From Oleispirillum naphthae (GTDB lineage Bacteria > Pseudomonadota > Alphaproteobacteria > Rhodospirillales > Rhodospirillaceae), in the NCBI GenBank assembly GCA_027864655.1, contig JAQAZG010000005.1, positions 152,591-216,590 on the forward strand: 64,000 bases of DNA, given 5' to 3'. Positions within the stretch are counted from its first letter, which is position 1, and the number at the start of each line of letters is the position of its first letter. The notes under the pieces were generated by a model. That model was given only the letters and a program-made list of their open reading frames with translations, was not told the origin of the DNA and did not search any database. The position numbers and the translations under genes are program-made. Of this stretch, positions 55,309 through 63,907 are shown piece by piece.

Positions 55309-55965
55309 ATGCCTGTCCGTCGCATTCCGCGAAGCCATCGCAACCTGACCGGGGTCGTCAGCCCCGGTCCCGGGCGCCGGGGTATCGCCTGCGAATCCCC
55401 GTTGGAGCGGGATTTCGTCATCCTCACCTTGTTCGACCCTGATGTGGTCGAGGTAGAAGAACAGCCAGTGCGCGTTCCTCTTCCCGGGGGGAGAGGGCGA
55501 GCGGCTTATTACGTTCCCGATTTCCTGGTGCGTCGGCGGGTGGGCGGCACGTCCCTGGTGGAGGTGAAGCCGAGCCAGATATTGGCCGCAGAGGGAGCGA
55601 ATCTGGAGCCGAAGTTTGCCGCAGCCCGCGGGTACGCAGCCGGGCGGCGTTGGTCTTTCGAAGTATGGACGGAACGCGAGATTCGGACGGTACGGTTGGA
55701 CAACGCCAAGTTCCTGCTGTCCTTCCGGTCGCGGGCCATGGATCCGGGGCTTTGCCTGGCGGTGATGCGCGCGGTTGCCGACGGCGCGGAATCCGTCGCG
55801 GGGATCGTCGCCAAGGCCGAGGGAGAGCGCGAACGGGGACGGTGGCTGGCCTGCCTGTGGCACCTGCTCGCCACCGGGCGTCTGGCGGCGGACTTGGGGT
55901 GTAGTTCATTGAACATGGACAGCCGCGTCATGGCGGCGGCGAGCGGAGAGCGAGATGTCGTCTAG
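55309..55965 (+). CDS. tnsA: TnsA-like transposon endonuclease subunit
   Basis: The 218-residue product has the TnsA N-terminal nuclease motif: GIACESPLERDFVILTLFDP (catalytic Glu), VRVPLPGGRGRAAYYVPDFL (Asp) and GGTSLVEVKPSQI (ExK). A C-terminal winged-helix-like part follows (AVADGAESVAGIVAKAEGER). TnsA cuts the 5' ends so that the element moves by cut-and-paste. ATG 55309 has AAGGGACG upstream; the frame could begin at TTG 55270. It overlaps tnsB by eleven bases. Confidence 0.87.
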   Translation: MPVRRIPRSHRNLTGVVSPGPGRRGIACESPLERDFVILTLFDPDVVEVEEQPVRVPLPGGRGRAAYYVPDFLVRRRVGGTSLVEVKPSQILAAEGANLEPKFAAARGYAAGRRWSFEVWTEREIRTVRLDNAKFLLSFRSRAMDPGLCLAVMRAVADGAESVAGIVAKAEGERERGRWLACLWHLLATGRLAADLGCSSLNMDSRVMAAASGERDVV

Positions 55966-57865
55966 GATGAAAACCTATCGGAAGGGAACGTCCTGCCGCG
56001 TCGCCGGTCGTGCCTGCACCATCCGGCAGGTGGTCGCCGCGGACCGGGTTCTGGTCCGCTTCAAGGATACCGGCGACATCGAAGAGGTTTCCGTAGCCGC
56101 TCTTTGCCCCCTCGACGATGAATCCGTGGCGGAAGCATGCCGCCCAGTCGATGCTCTGACGCAGGCCGAGTTCGAGGAAGCGCAACGGCGCCGGGATGTG
56201 GTGAAGGAACTGATTCCGCTGTCCGGTCGTGCGCGCGGATCCCGCATCAGGGAGATCGTCGAGGAAATCGGCGTCTCGAAGTCCACCTTGTATCGCTGGT
56301 TGAGAGCCGCTGATGAGGGCGGGACGCTGTCCGCCCTGGCGCCGCAACGGGCCAAAGTGCGCAAGAGGCGACTTTCCAAGAAGGTCGAGGCGATCGCTTC
56401 CGGCGTCATCGAGAACGCCTTTCTGACCATGCAGAAACTCAAGGGCAGCAAGGTCGTTGATCTGGTCAGGATGAAATGCCGGGCCGCCCACCTGAAGGCG
56501 CCGTCCGAGAAGACCATCAGAAGCCGCCTCAACGAAGTCGACGCGCGACGGAAGACGAAAATGCGCGAAGGCAGGAAGGCCGCCCGCGACCGCTACGACG
56601 AGGTGAAGGGGGCGTTCCCTGGGGCCGAGTACCCTTTGGATGTGGTTCAGATCGACCACACGCCTCTCGATATCGAAGTGGTCGACGACGAACACCGCCT
56701 GCCCATCGGCCGCCCCTGGCTGACGCTTGCTATGGACGTATGCAGTCGGATGGTGACCGGGTTGTATTTGTCCCTGGATGCGCCCAGTGCTTTCTCGGTG
56801 GGGATGTGCATCCGCCATTCTGTGCTGGAGAAGGACGCCGGGCTGGGGCGTCTCGGGGTTGCGGGGCAGTGGCCGGTGTGGGGGATGATGAAGACCCTTC
56901 ACGCCGACAACGGCAAGGATTTCCGCAGCGAGCTTCTCCGGAAGGCATGCGAACAGCACGGCGTGAATCTGGCTTGGCGGCCGGTGCGGACGCCTCACTA
57001 CGGCGGGCATATCGAACGGATTCTCGGAACCTTCGCCGGGGAAATCCACGCGCTTCCGGGGACGACCTTCTCCAACGTCAAGGAACGGGGCGAATACAAA
57101 TCGGACCAGAAAGCGGTGATGACCCTGGACGAACTCGAGAGGTGGCTCACCGATCTCATCGTCAACGTCTACCACAAGAAGGAACACTCGGCCCTGAAGA
57201 TGCCGCCGCTCGTCCGTTGGCAGCAGGGCATCGTCGGCGACGGTAAGCGGAAGGGTATCGGGTTGCCCGATCCCATCGCCAATCCGGAGAGGCTGCGCCT
57301 CGACTTCCTTCCCTTCACCGAGCGGTCCGTCCAGAGGGAGGGCATCGCCTGGGATAACGTATTCTATTACGCAGACGTGTTGCGGCCCTGGATCAACGCC
57401 CGCAAGGGGAGAACGGCGGTGAAATTCCTGGTCCGCCGGGACCCCAGGGATATCAGCAGGATCTGGTTCTTCGACCCGAAGATCGGCGACTACGTCGTCG
57501 TTCCCTATCGAACGCTCACGCGGCCCAGCATCAGCGTTTGGGAACTGCGGGCGGCGACCGCTCGGGTCAAGGAGCAAGGGCGCCGGGAAGTCGACGAGGA
57601 CGGTATCTTTGAGGCCCTGGCGCGCATGCAGGAGATCGTCGAGACGGCCTCCAAGGAGACCAGGAAAGCCCGCCGTGCCAGGCAGGCCGGGAAGCAACGC
57701 GCGGTTTCGTTGGCGCGGGAGGCCAAGGACGGGGGGACGGGTCCCTTCGAGCCGAGGCTGGTGGTCGACAACGACGGTTCGGTCCCGCCGAAAGGCGGCG
57801 TCTCCGGGGATGAGCGGTTCGAATTCTCCGACGAAGAACTCAAGGACAAATGGGAACGGTGGTGA
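55955..57865 (+). CDS. tnsB: TnsB-like DDE transposase (Mu/rve family)
   Basis: The 636-residue product has two N-terminal HTH regions (IREIVEEIGVSKSTLYRWLR near 98-117), then the integrase catalytic core. The DDE triad is Asp234 (PLDVVQIDHTPLDIEVVDDE), Asp318 (MKTLHADNGKDFRSELL) and Glu353 (YGGHIERILGTFAGE), with 34 residues between the last two. A Mu-type C-terminal beta-barrel and a charged tail (ERFEFSDEELKDKWERW) that could contact TnsC follow. It binds the end repeats and joins 3' ends to target DNA. GGAG precedes the ATG, and the gene overlaps tnsA and tnsC. Confidence 0.92.
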   Translation: MSSRMKTYRKGTSCRVAGRACTIRQVVAADRVLVRFKDTGDIEEVSVAALCPLDDESVAEACRPVDALTQAEFEEAQRRRDVVKELIPLSGRARGSRIREIVEEIGVSKSTLYRWLRAADEGGTLSALAPQRAKVRKRRLSKKVEAIASGVIENAFLTMQKLKGSKVVDLVRMKCRAAHLKAPSEKTIRSRLNEVDARRKTKMREGRKAARDRYDEVKGAFPGAEYPLDVVQIDHTPLDIEVVDDEHRLPIGRPWLTLAMDVCSRMVTGLYLSLDAPSAFSVGMCIRHSVLEKDAGLGRLGVAGQWPVWGMMKTLHADNGKDFRSELLRKACEQHGVNLAWRPVRTPHYGGHIERILGTFAGEIHALPGTTFSNVKERGEYKSDQKAVMTLDELERWLTDLIVNVYHKKEHSALKMPPLVRWQQGIVGDGKRKGIGLPDPIANPERLRLDFLPFTERSVQREGIAWDNVFYYADVLRPWINARKGRTAVKFLVRRDPRDISRIWFFDPKIGDYVVVPYRTLTRPSISVWELRAATARVKEQGRREVDEDGIFEALARMQEIVETASKETRKARRARQAGKQRAVSLAREAKDGGTGPFEPRLVVDNDGSVPPKGGVSGDERFEFSDEELKDKWERW

Positions 57866-57873
57866 GGCAACGA

Positions 57874-58722
57874 ATGCAGGCTGTTCTTCCCCTTTCGACG
57901 GCAAACGACGATTTCGGCGATTCCGGCGAGGACCGGTGGCTGCCCTATCCCGTGGCCGAGCGGATTTTGGCGCATATGCAGGAAATGCTGGACGTCCCGC
58001 AGTCGGACCGCCCTCCGGGAATGCTCGTCTACGGGCAGACCAACAACGGAAAGACGACGGTTGCACGGCGCTTCCAGAGGCTGGTCAATGCGCAGGCGCG
58101 GCGCGGCAAAGAGGGAGACGAGATGCCCGTCGTCTACGTCCAGACCCCGCCGGGTCCGGATGTCGGCCATGCTTGTGCCCTGTTGCTCCGGGCTGTCGGG
58201 GCGGCGGTTCCCGCTACTGCAACGCGGCAACGGCGTGTCGAACAGGTGACGGCCGTTCTCCCCAAAGTTGGGGCAAGGATGCTCATCTTCGACGAAATTC
58301 ATAACATCCTGACTGGGGCGTCGGGCGATACGATGTATTTCCTGAATTTCCTGAAGTTCATCAGTAACGAGCTGAGGCTGCCAATCGTGACCGTCGGCAC
58401 CGACGAGGCTCGGGTCGCCATGCAGACCGACCAGCAGATCGGCAACCGCTTCACGCCGATGCAGATGCCGCCTTGGAGGGTGGACAGGGAATTCGCCCTG
58501 TTCGCCATCCAGGTGTTCCGGGGAGAGCGCTTGGACGGCAGCGATTTGTTCCGCAATACGGAAGCGGTGAGAAAACTCCATGCCCAGACCGCAGGCCTGA
58601 CCGGCGAAGTACGGGCGTTCGCGCGGAAGGTGGCGGCTCGGGCCGTCGATCCCGGCCACAAACTGGCGATATCCGACCTGAACGTCCCCGGCTGGATGTC
58701 GCCCGACGGACGTCGGCGATAA
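57874..58722 (+). CDS. tnsC: TnsC/TniB-like AAA+ transposition regulator
   Basis: The 282-residue AAA+ ATPase has Walker A GMLVYGQTNNGKTTVARRFQ, Walker B ARMLIFDEIHNILTGASGDT, the sensor region LPIVTVGTDEARVAMQTD, and an arginine-bearing lid QQIGNRFTPMQMPPWRVD. It matches TniB/TnsC, which bridges TniQ and the transposase and gives target immunity. ATG 57874 has GAGG six bases upstream; ATG 57850 is in frame and would overlap tnsB by 16 bases. It ends the transposition operon before a strong hairpin. Confidence 0.9.
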   Translation: MQAVLPLSTANDDFGDSGEDRWLPYPVAERILAHMQEMLDVPQSDRPPGMLVYGQTNNGKTTVARRFQRLVNAQARRGKEGDEMPVVYVQTPPGPDVGHACALLLRAVGAAVPATATRQRRVEQVTAVLPKVGARMLIFDEIHNILTGASGDTMYFLNFLKFISNELRLPIVTVGTDEARVAMQTDQQIGNRFTPMQMPPWRVDREFALFAIQVFRGERLDGSDLFRNTEAVRKLHAQTAGLTGEVRAFARKVAARAVDPGHKLAISDLNVPGWMSPDGRRR

Positions 58723-58728
58723 GGGAAG

Positions 58729-58768
58729 GGCGCACGGCAGCCGCGTCGAAACACGCTTGCCGTGCGCC
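58729..58768 (+). terminator. Terminator hairpin after tnsC
   Basis: The perfect 11-bp arms GGCGCACGGCA (58729-58739) and TGCCGTGCGCC (58758-58768) lie seven bases after the tnsC stop. A T-run follows only at 58799-58804. Confidence 0.6.
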
Positions 58769-58889
58769 TCATCCTGTCCTATAACCACGGCTCGGCAATT
58801 TTTTCGACATAGTCGGCCAACGACGGCCACCCCGAACCCGGACAGGGCAACCTGTGCCGGGTTGTCGTCGCTCGTGGGGAGGCTGAACC

Positions 58890-60130
58890 ATGCTCGACGG
58901 CATTTTGTCGCTCATCGCACAGCAGTGGGAAAACCAGATCTTCGCCGGCGGTCTTGCCCTAGGCGCACTGGGCACCGCCTTGGCGCTGTTCGGCCGCCTG
59001 GGATGGGGGCGTGCCGTCTGCTGGCCGCGCGGGTTTTCCCCACCGTCACCGTCGACCGCCGTTCGCCGCTTTTCGACTACATGCAGGCGTGGCTGGCCGA
59101 ACATCCCTATACCGGGCGCTGCCGGAGTCTGGTCGCGGCCACCGGTGCCGAGGGCGGCGACGGAGAAGATGGAATCCGCCTCGTGCCTGGGGAGGGGGGA
59201 CACATCCTGCGTCAGGGCGGAGTCTGGTTCTGGCTGAGGCGCAGCCGGGCGACCGCCGAGGGGAAATATGCACACGCTCAAAGCCAGCGGGAGACGATCG
59301 AGCTTCGTGCTCTTACCCCACATCGCGGTGCCCTGGTCGGACTGATCGACGAAGTGGTTCGCTGCCATGGCGATCGGGCCGGAACCCTGGCTTTCTACTC
59401 CGCCGCCTCATACGGCGAATGGGTGGAATCCGGTCGCATTCCCCGCCGCCCCCTGGACAGCGTTTTCGTCGCCGACGGCATTGATGTCCTGCTGTTGGAG
59501 GATGCCCGTCGTTTCCTGGTGCGTCAGGCGTGGTACGCGGAGCGCGGGGTGCCGTGGCGCCGGGGTTACCTGTTCCACGGCCTGCCGGGAACCGGCAAGA
59601 CCAGCCTGATCCGGGCGCTGGCCAGCGAGTTGGACCTCGATCTCGCGGCGCTCGACCTGTCGATGCCGGAATTGAACGACAGCAGCTTGCGGGAGTTGCT
59701 CGGCAGCCTGCCCAAACGCGCTGCCCTGGTGCTGGAGGATATCGATACCGTGGCGCCGGGGCGAGACCCCAAGGCCGAGCGCAAGCTGAGCCTGAGCGGC
59801 CTGCTGAACGCGCTCGACGGCCTGGGCGCGGCGGAAGGCCGCCTGATGTTCATGACCAGCAATCACCCCGAACGCCTCGACCCCGCCCTGATCCGTCCTG
59901 GCAGGATCGATCTGTCCGTTTCCATCGGCCCCCTGGGGCCGGTCGACGCGGCGCGCATGATCGCCCGCTTCCATCCCGATCGCCCCGATCTGGTCGCTGA
60001 AATCCTGGAATCGCTCGCCGGTCGTGACATTCCCGCCGCCGAGCTGCAGGCGCTGATGCTGAATTGTGCAGATGATTTGTCTGCTACAACACTGAACGAT
60101 CCCACCTTGGAACCGCGACATGGGCCGTAA
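58890..60130 (+). CDS. BCS1-like AAA ATPase, membrane-anchored, apparent frameshift near 59005-59010
   Basis: GGGGAGG and ATG 58890 open a frame giving MLDGILSLIAQQWENQIFAG then GLALGALGTALALFGRLGWG, a typical BCS1 N-terminal membrane helix. At the five-G run 59005-59009 the sense moves to the next frame: ACRLLAARVFPTVTVDRRSP (BCS1_N domain), then the AAA module RGYLFHGLPGTGKTSLIRAL, LVLEDIDTVAPGRDPKA, and SNHPERLDPALIRPGRID. One extra G would restore a protein of about 413 residues. ATG 59003 could start the soluble part alone. BCS1-like ATPases also occur next to prokaryotic defence genes; the role here is unknown. Confidence 0.7.
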
Positions 60131-60285
60131 GCCCATTAAGGCCATTATGTCATTCATAAGTTAAGAAGGTTAGGTGGGCAGTCTTGATAATGTGAACTAA
60201 CGCTTCTGGCAATGGAAAATCCTTGCGCGGCACCCCTGAAAGTTGTCAACTCAGGCCGGAATATCAACGGCGTGAGGGCGCTATT

Positions 60286-61263
60286 TTGGCAGGGGGATAT
60301 ACTCATCTGACGTTGGTGCGCTCAGCAATAACCAGCGTCTGCAACCGAAAATATGAGAGTGGCGTTTTGCCTTGGCAGAGCGCGCTTGCTGATGTGCTCG
60401 AAATTTGGAGCCGCTACGCCTACCTCGGTGGAGTGAGCCCCGACTACCCATATCTGGGGTTCGACGCTGAGTGGGCAGATCATATGCATAAAGGGGGCAC
60501 CGACCGCATGGTAAGTGCGGCCATGCCTGCAATCTATCGTGAGAAGAAGAACAACTCCGGCGGACGCGTCTGGCAGCAGCAGTTTGCTTGGCTGCTTGGG
60601 CTAGCAGCGCACGTTGTTACTGACGTGGTAATTCACCCAGTGGTCAATCTCAAGGTCGGGAAATACGAGGCCAACAAGGTCCGTCATCGCCTTTGCGAGA
60701 TGAACCAGGATGTCTGGATATATCGTCGCCGCATCAATCTCGATCTCCATTACTCTGACAATATGAAGACCGAAGTCAAGTCGTGTGGTCGCCGTTTCGA
60801 CCTTGAGGATGCCGTTGAGGATCTGTGGGCGGCGTGTATGGAAACTGCTTACGGTGAACGTCCGGGTGATCATCAGATCGACAAGTGGCATGCAGCGTTC
60901 CAATCCCTCGTCGATTTTGCGGAAAATGGATGCAGAATTCCGTTCTTCAGCCGCCATCTCGTCGATGGTGCCGTCGCCTATCCCGACTTTGACGATGCCG
61001 CGCACTCGGAATTCGTCACAAATCTTCTGGTGCCGCTTGGAGATGACCTCAATGCCGACGGCATCGCCGTCGAGAGCGGTCAACCGATGGCCTTCGATGC
61101 GATATTCGATCGTGCTTTAGAGAAGACGCAGGAGCTCTGGGACGTTCTTGCCCTTGATCTGTTCGAGAGGGACATGGTTGGCAATGCCCACCTGACGGCA
61201 TTCAAGGACTGGAACCTCGACACTGGCGCGGACAATGTTACTGGACGCTTGTCGTTGTGGTGA
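60286..61263 (+). CDS. Zinc-dependent phospholipase C-like protein
   Basis: The product of about 325 residues shows the PF00882-type pattern: AGGYTHLTLVRSAITSVCNR at the start, YAYLGGVSPDYPYLGFDAEW with acidic ligands, and WLLGLAAHVVTDVVIHPVVN, where the His/Asp/His set would bind zinc. The C-terminal 180 residues are without known domain. No signal peptide is seen. I prefer TTG 60286 (GAGGG upstream) because it makes the family motif N-terminal; the open frame extends to TTG 60223. Its GC content is lower than in the core genes. Confidence 0.65.
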   Translation: MAGGYTHLTLVRSAITSVCNRKYESGVLPWQSALADVLEIWSRYAYLGGVSPDYPYLGFDAEWADHMHKGGTDRMVSAAMPAIYREKKNNSGGRVWQQQFAWLLGLAAHVVTDVVIHPVVNLKVGKYEANKVRHRLCEMNQDVWIYRRRINLDLHYSDNMKTEVKSCGRRFDLEDAVEDLWAACMETAYGERPGDHQIDKWHAAFQSLVDFAENGCRIPFFSRHLVDGAVAYPDFDDAAHSEFVTNLLVPLGDDLNADGIAVESGQPMAFDAIFDRALEKTQELWDVLALDLFERDMVGNAHLTAFKDWNLDTGADNVTGRLSLW

Positions 61264-61274
61264 AAGAGGAAACG

Positions 61275-61676
61275 ATGCGTAACCCACTGATGGCGTGTCT
61301 TGTTCTCGCGTTTCTGGTACCCGCCGCACCGCCTGCCAATGCGGCATCGCAGAGCGAGTTGGAGACCATGGCCGCCTCTGCCGACGCACTTGCCCGTATC
61401 GCCCGTCGCCTCGGTGGACCAGGGGTCGCCGACGACGATTTGGCGGATCGAATTGGCCGAGATCATCCCGATGTACTGCTCCCGTTCGCAGGTTACCACG
61501 TCATCGTGCGGGGCGGAGGCGCGGTGCTTATCTGCACTTCCGATGGCCGTTACGGTTTGGTCGAGGACTACGCCTGCACGCCACAAGTTGACGTGCGGCT
61601 GTTCGATCTTCCCAGTGCACCGTGCGCCTTTACCATGAGCCCTACTGCCGCATGCTCCCAGAGCGGAGGTCCATAA
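61275..61676 (+). CDS. Small exported protein, unknown
   Basis: The 133-residue product has a Sec signal (RNPLMACLVLAFLVPAAPPA, cleavage after NAA at about 24). The mature part has LETMAASADALARIARRLGG and a cysteine-containing C-terminus (ICTSDGRYGLVEDYACTPQV; four Cys in all), so disulphides are likely in the periplasm. AGAGGAAACG precedes the ATG. It starts twelve bases after the phospholipase-like stop and ends one base before the next gene. No family recognised. Confidence 0.65.
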   Translation: MRNPLMACLVLAFLVPAAPPANAASQSELETMAASADALARIARRLGGPGVADDDLADRIGRDHPDVLLPFAGYHVIVRGGGAVLICTSDGRYGLVEDYACTPQVDVRLFDLPSAPCAFTMSPTAACSQSGGP

Positions 61677-61677
61677 C

Positions 61678-62223
61678 ATGCTTGTACGCTGCCTGATTGC
61701 CGCATTTATAGCATCCATTCCCGTTGCTGCCTTTGCCGCTCCCCCTACCGATGAGGTGATTACGGTCGAGGCTATCTGGACCTCACGGGTCGTCGAACGT
61801 GAAGCCACAGACCGTCTGCACTCACCGGTTCCGGTGGCGCCGCTTACCTTATGGACGCGCATTAGCGGCACGCCGGAGGCGCTACAACGCCTCGAACATG
61901 GGGGGCTGCCGCTACGCCACGTGTGGATGCGGCAGGCCCCTGGTGGGCTGGAATCAGACGGCGCTCCCGAGGTGATCGACGAAGTTCCCCTCGACATCGC
62001 TGGCATTGAGGCGTTACGGGCGAAACTACGACAGGAAGTGGCGCAGCGTGGCCACTTCGATTGGCGTACTTGGAGCACCAAACAAAACCTGCGCCCGGGA
62101 ATTTGGCTGGTACGACTGCTTTATGCCGATCGTTCACCGGTCGCCTGCCGTAGCGACGGACGCATGATCGAGGACTGTCTAATCCGCATCACTGTTGGTA
62201 CTGCACCGGGGAGGACGCGATGA
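61678..62223 (+). CDS. Exported protein with DUF2914-like C-terminus
   Basis: The 181-residue product has a signal peptide (LVRCLIAAFIASIPVAAFAA). The mature part GLPLRHVWMRQAPGGLESDG ... DWRTWSTKQNLRPGIWLVRL ... YADRSPVACRSDGRMIEDCL shows the His-x-Trp, Trp-Ser and GxWxV arrangement seen in DUF2914 domains. The resemblance is by eye. The stop overlaps the next start by four bases (ATGA), so the two are coupled. Confidence 0.55.
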   Translation: MLVRCLIAAFIASIPVAAFAAPPTDEVITVEAIWTSRVVEREATDRLHSPVPVAPLTLWTRISGTPEALQRLEHGGLPLRHVWMRQAPGGLESDGAPEVIDEVPLDIAGIEALRAKLRQEVAQRGHFDWRTWSTKQNLRPGIWLVRLLYADRSPVACRSDGRMIEDCLIRITVGTAPGRTR

Positions 62224-63296
62224 CCCCTGAAGTCGAAGCCGCTGCGGAAAAGCGCATTGCACGTGTTCGCCATCTTCAGGACGCGGTAGCGGTTTTGCTG
62301 CGTTACAATTCCGAAGCTGCTTTCAAAAGCACGCCGGAGGAACTGATCCGATCGGTAGCGCCAGTGCTACGCAAGTCAGCGGACGAGGTTGACGAAGAAG
62401 GTGAAATCGCCCTCTGGCGGGGTTGTGATCGCCTCACGCAAATGATCGCGCCTACAACCCTTGAAAGCGCAAAACTTGTTATCGAACTGGCAGATTGGGA
62501 AACCACCGAGAACCGCAAGGAACGGCTGCCGAGCGCTGATAGTGTTCATTGCTGCAAATGGTTGTGGGTTTCGGGGGCCATCGCGTGCCTTTTCGTCTAT
62601 ATCGTCGCTCAGAGTGGGGCGGTCATACTTGGTCGCGCTTTGGAGGACCTGAAATATTATCAGGCGCAGATGGAGGATATCGCACAGCAGCGGGTGATGG
62701 CCAAAGACAGTGGCTCCGGATTCTTGGATCGTCTAGAGGCTAAGAGAACCAATGCGGAGGCTGGGCTCGTCGCGGCGCGTAGAACCATCATCGCATTTCC
62801 TTGGGTTCCTGAGCTGGAAGCTTCCGATTTATCTTCCGAAATGGTTAATGGTTCCGAAGTCCGGGATGAGATTGCTTCCGCCCGTGCAACTGAGACCTAT
62901 GGCAGAATTTATCTTGACGTCCTTCAGGGTTACCTCATCCCGGTGCTTCTGGGGCTGATTGGCGCCTGCGCCTACATTATTCGTCAGTTCAGTTGGTCAA
63001 TCGCCAACCATACCTATCGCGCGGCCAACAGAATCCGCGACTGGGTGCGGATCGTTCAGGGTGCAACTTTTGGAGCGCTTGCAGGTATTCTGGTCAGCGC
63101 ATTGGGTGGTGAGGTCAGGGGCGGGGAATTCTCGATTCCGCTGGTGGCTCTGTTGTTCGGGTACAGTTCCGATCTTGCCTTTAAGACCGCTGATCAGCTC
63201 ATCAACCGGTTCAAAAATTGGATCAAGCCTACGTCGGAATCGACCAAGGCAAGTTCGAGAGATGTGCCGGATTCTCAGATCCCAGGAGCGGGGTGA
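62220..63296 (+). CDS. Multipass membrane protein, unknown
   Basis: The 358-residue product has a soluble N-terminal region of about 115 residues, a membrane helix (LWVSGAIACLFVYIVAQSGA), and a coiled-coil-like extracytoplasmic loop of about 100 residues. Three C-terminal membrane segments follow (QGYLIPVLLGLIGACAYIIR; GATFGALAGILVSALGG; IPLVALLFGYSSDLAFKTAD). No domain was recognised. It closes the four-gene set that follows the BCS1-like ATPase. Confidence 0.65.
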   Translation: MTPEVEAAAEKRIARVRHLQDAVAVLLRYNSEAAFKSTPEELIRSVAPVLRKSADEVDEEGEIALWRGCDRLTQMIAPTTLESAKLVIELADWETTENRKERLPSADSVHCCKWLWVSGAIACLFVYIVAQSGAVILGRALEDLKYYQAQMEDIAQQRVMAKDSGSGFLDRLEAKRTNAEAGLVAARRTIIAFPWVPELEASDLSSEMVNGSEVRDEIASARATETYGRIYLDVLQGYLIPVLLGLIGACAYIIRQFSWSIANHTYRAANRIRDWVRIVQGATFGALAGILVSALGGEVRGGEFSIPLVALLFGYSSDLAFKTADQLINRFKNWIKPTSESTKASSRDVPDSQIPGAG

Positions 63297-63351
63297 CGTC
63301 AGTTTCTAAGTGCAAGGTTTGATCTACTGCTGTGATCCGAGGGGGCCTTTC

Positions 63352-63615
63352 TTAGCCCTTGTGTCGTTCGTCTGCATGGGACTGCCCTAGGTCAGTTCCT
63401 TCGGCAGAGAAGAAGTCATCCCAAGGGGCCGCAGGGATTTCCTGTTCCGTGGGGGAGGCTGGCGGCTCGTCGGCCGATTTGGCGTGTGTCATGACCACTC
63501 GCCCCGTATCGCCGATTTCGTATTCGATTTCGTCTCCGGGGTGCAATTCCAAGGCGGCACGGATTGGTCGCGGAATTGTCGTGCGGAACTTATTCGAGAG
63601 CTTGCTGGTGATCAC
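63352..63615 (-). CDS. AbrB/PrlF-like antitoxin domain protein
   Basis: The 87-residue product has an N-terminal swapped-hairpin AbrB fold: MITSKLSNKFRTTIPRPIRA then ALELHPGDEIEYEIGDTGRV. An acidic tail (EQEIPAAPWDDFFSAEGTDL) follows, of the type that wraps a toxin. Antitoxins of this kind pair with YhaV- or MazF-like toxins, but no toxin gene is found on either side. It lies 55 bases after another AbrB-like gene in the same orientation. Confidence 0.7.
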   Translation of the reverse strand: MITSKLSNKFRTTIPRPIRAALELHPGDEIEYEIGDTGRVVMTHAKSADEPPASPTEQEIPAAPWDDFFSAEGTDLGQSHADERHKG

Positions 63616-63670
63616 GGGGTGCCTCGTTCGGCAAATAGCCTTTTCGCTGGATGGTATCCGCGGGTGGCGG

Positions 63671-63907
63671 TCACAGAAACTCCTGTCCTCGCGGCATGTC
63701 GTCGGATATGTCCGGAAGGTTTTCCGGGGTGACGGCGGCGAGCAATTCGGCGAGGGAGTAGGATGGTTGCGCTCTTGCGATCTGCACCATGTTCCCTTCG
63801 ACCGTGATGTCGACAGGAATTTCCTCGGCCAGACCCGCCGCTACGGCGATGTTTCGCGGCAGACGGACAGCCAGGGAGTGCCCCCACCGGGCGACCCGCG
63901 TTCTCAT
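63671..63907 (-). CDS. MazE-like antitoxin
   Basis: The 78-residue product begins MRTRVARWGHSLAVRLPRNI, the MazE/AbrB DNA-binding motif, followed by AVAAGLAEEIPVDITVEGNM and an acidic C-terminal tail (AELLAAVTPENLPDISDDMP) that would bind a MazF-type toxin. ATG 63907 has GGAGGAGA upstream; the frame extends to 63934. No mazF/pemK is directly downstream: the next gene is a second AbrB-like protein. Confidence 0.75.
   Translation of the reverse strand: MRTRVARWGHSLAVRLPRNIAVAAGLAEEIPVDITVEGNMVQIARAQPSYSLAELLAAVTPENLPDISDDMPRGQEFL

Noticed and set aside
58723..58889. Right transposon end directly after tnsC
   Set aside because: Only hairpins are present; no inverted copy of the left-end motifs or CCGACA terminus in a proper setting.
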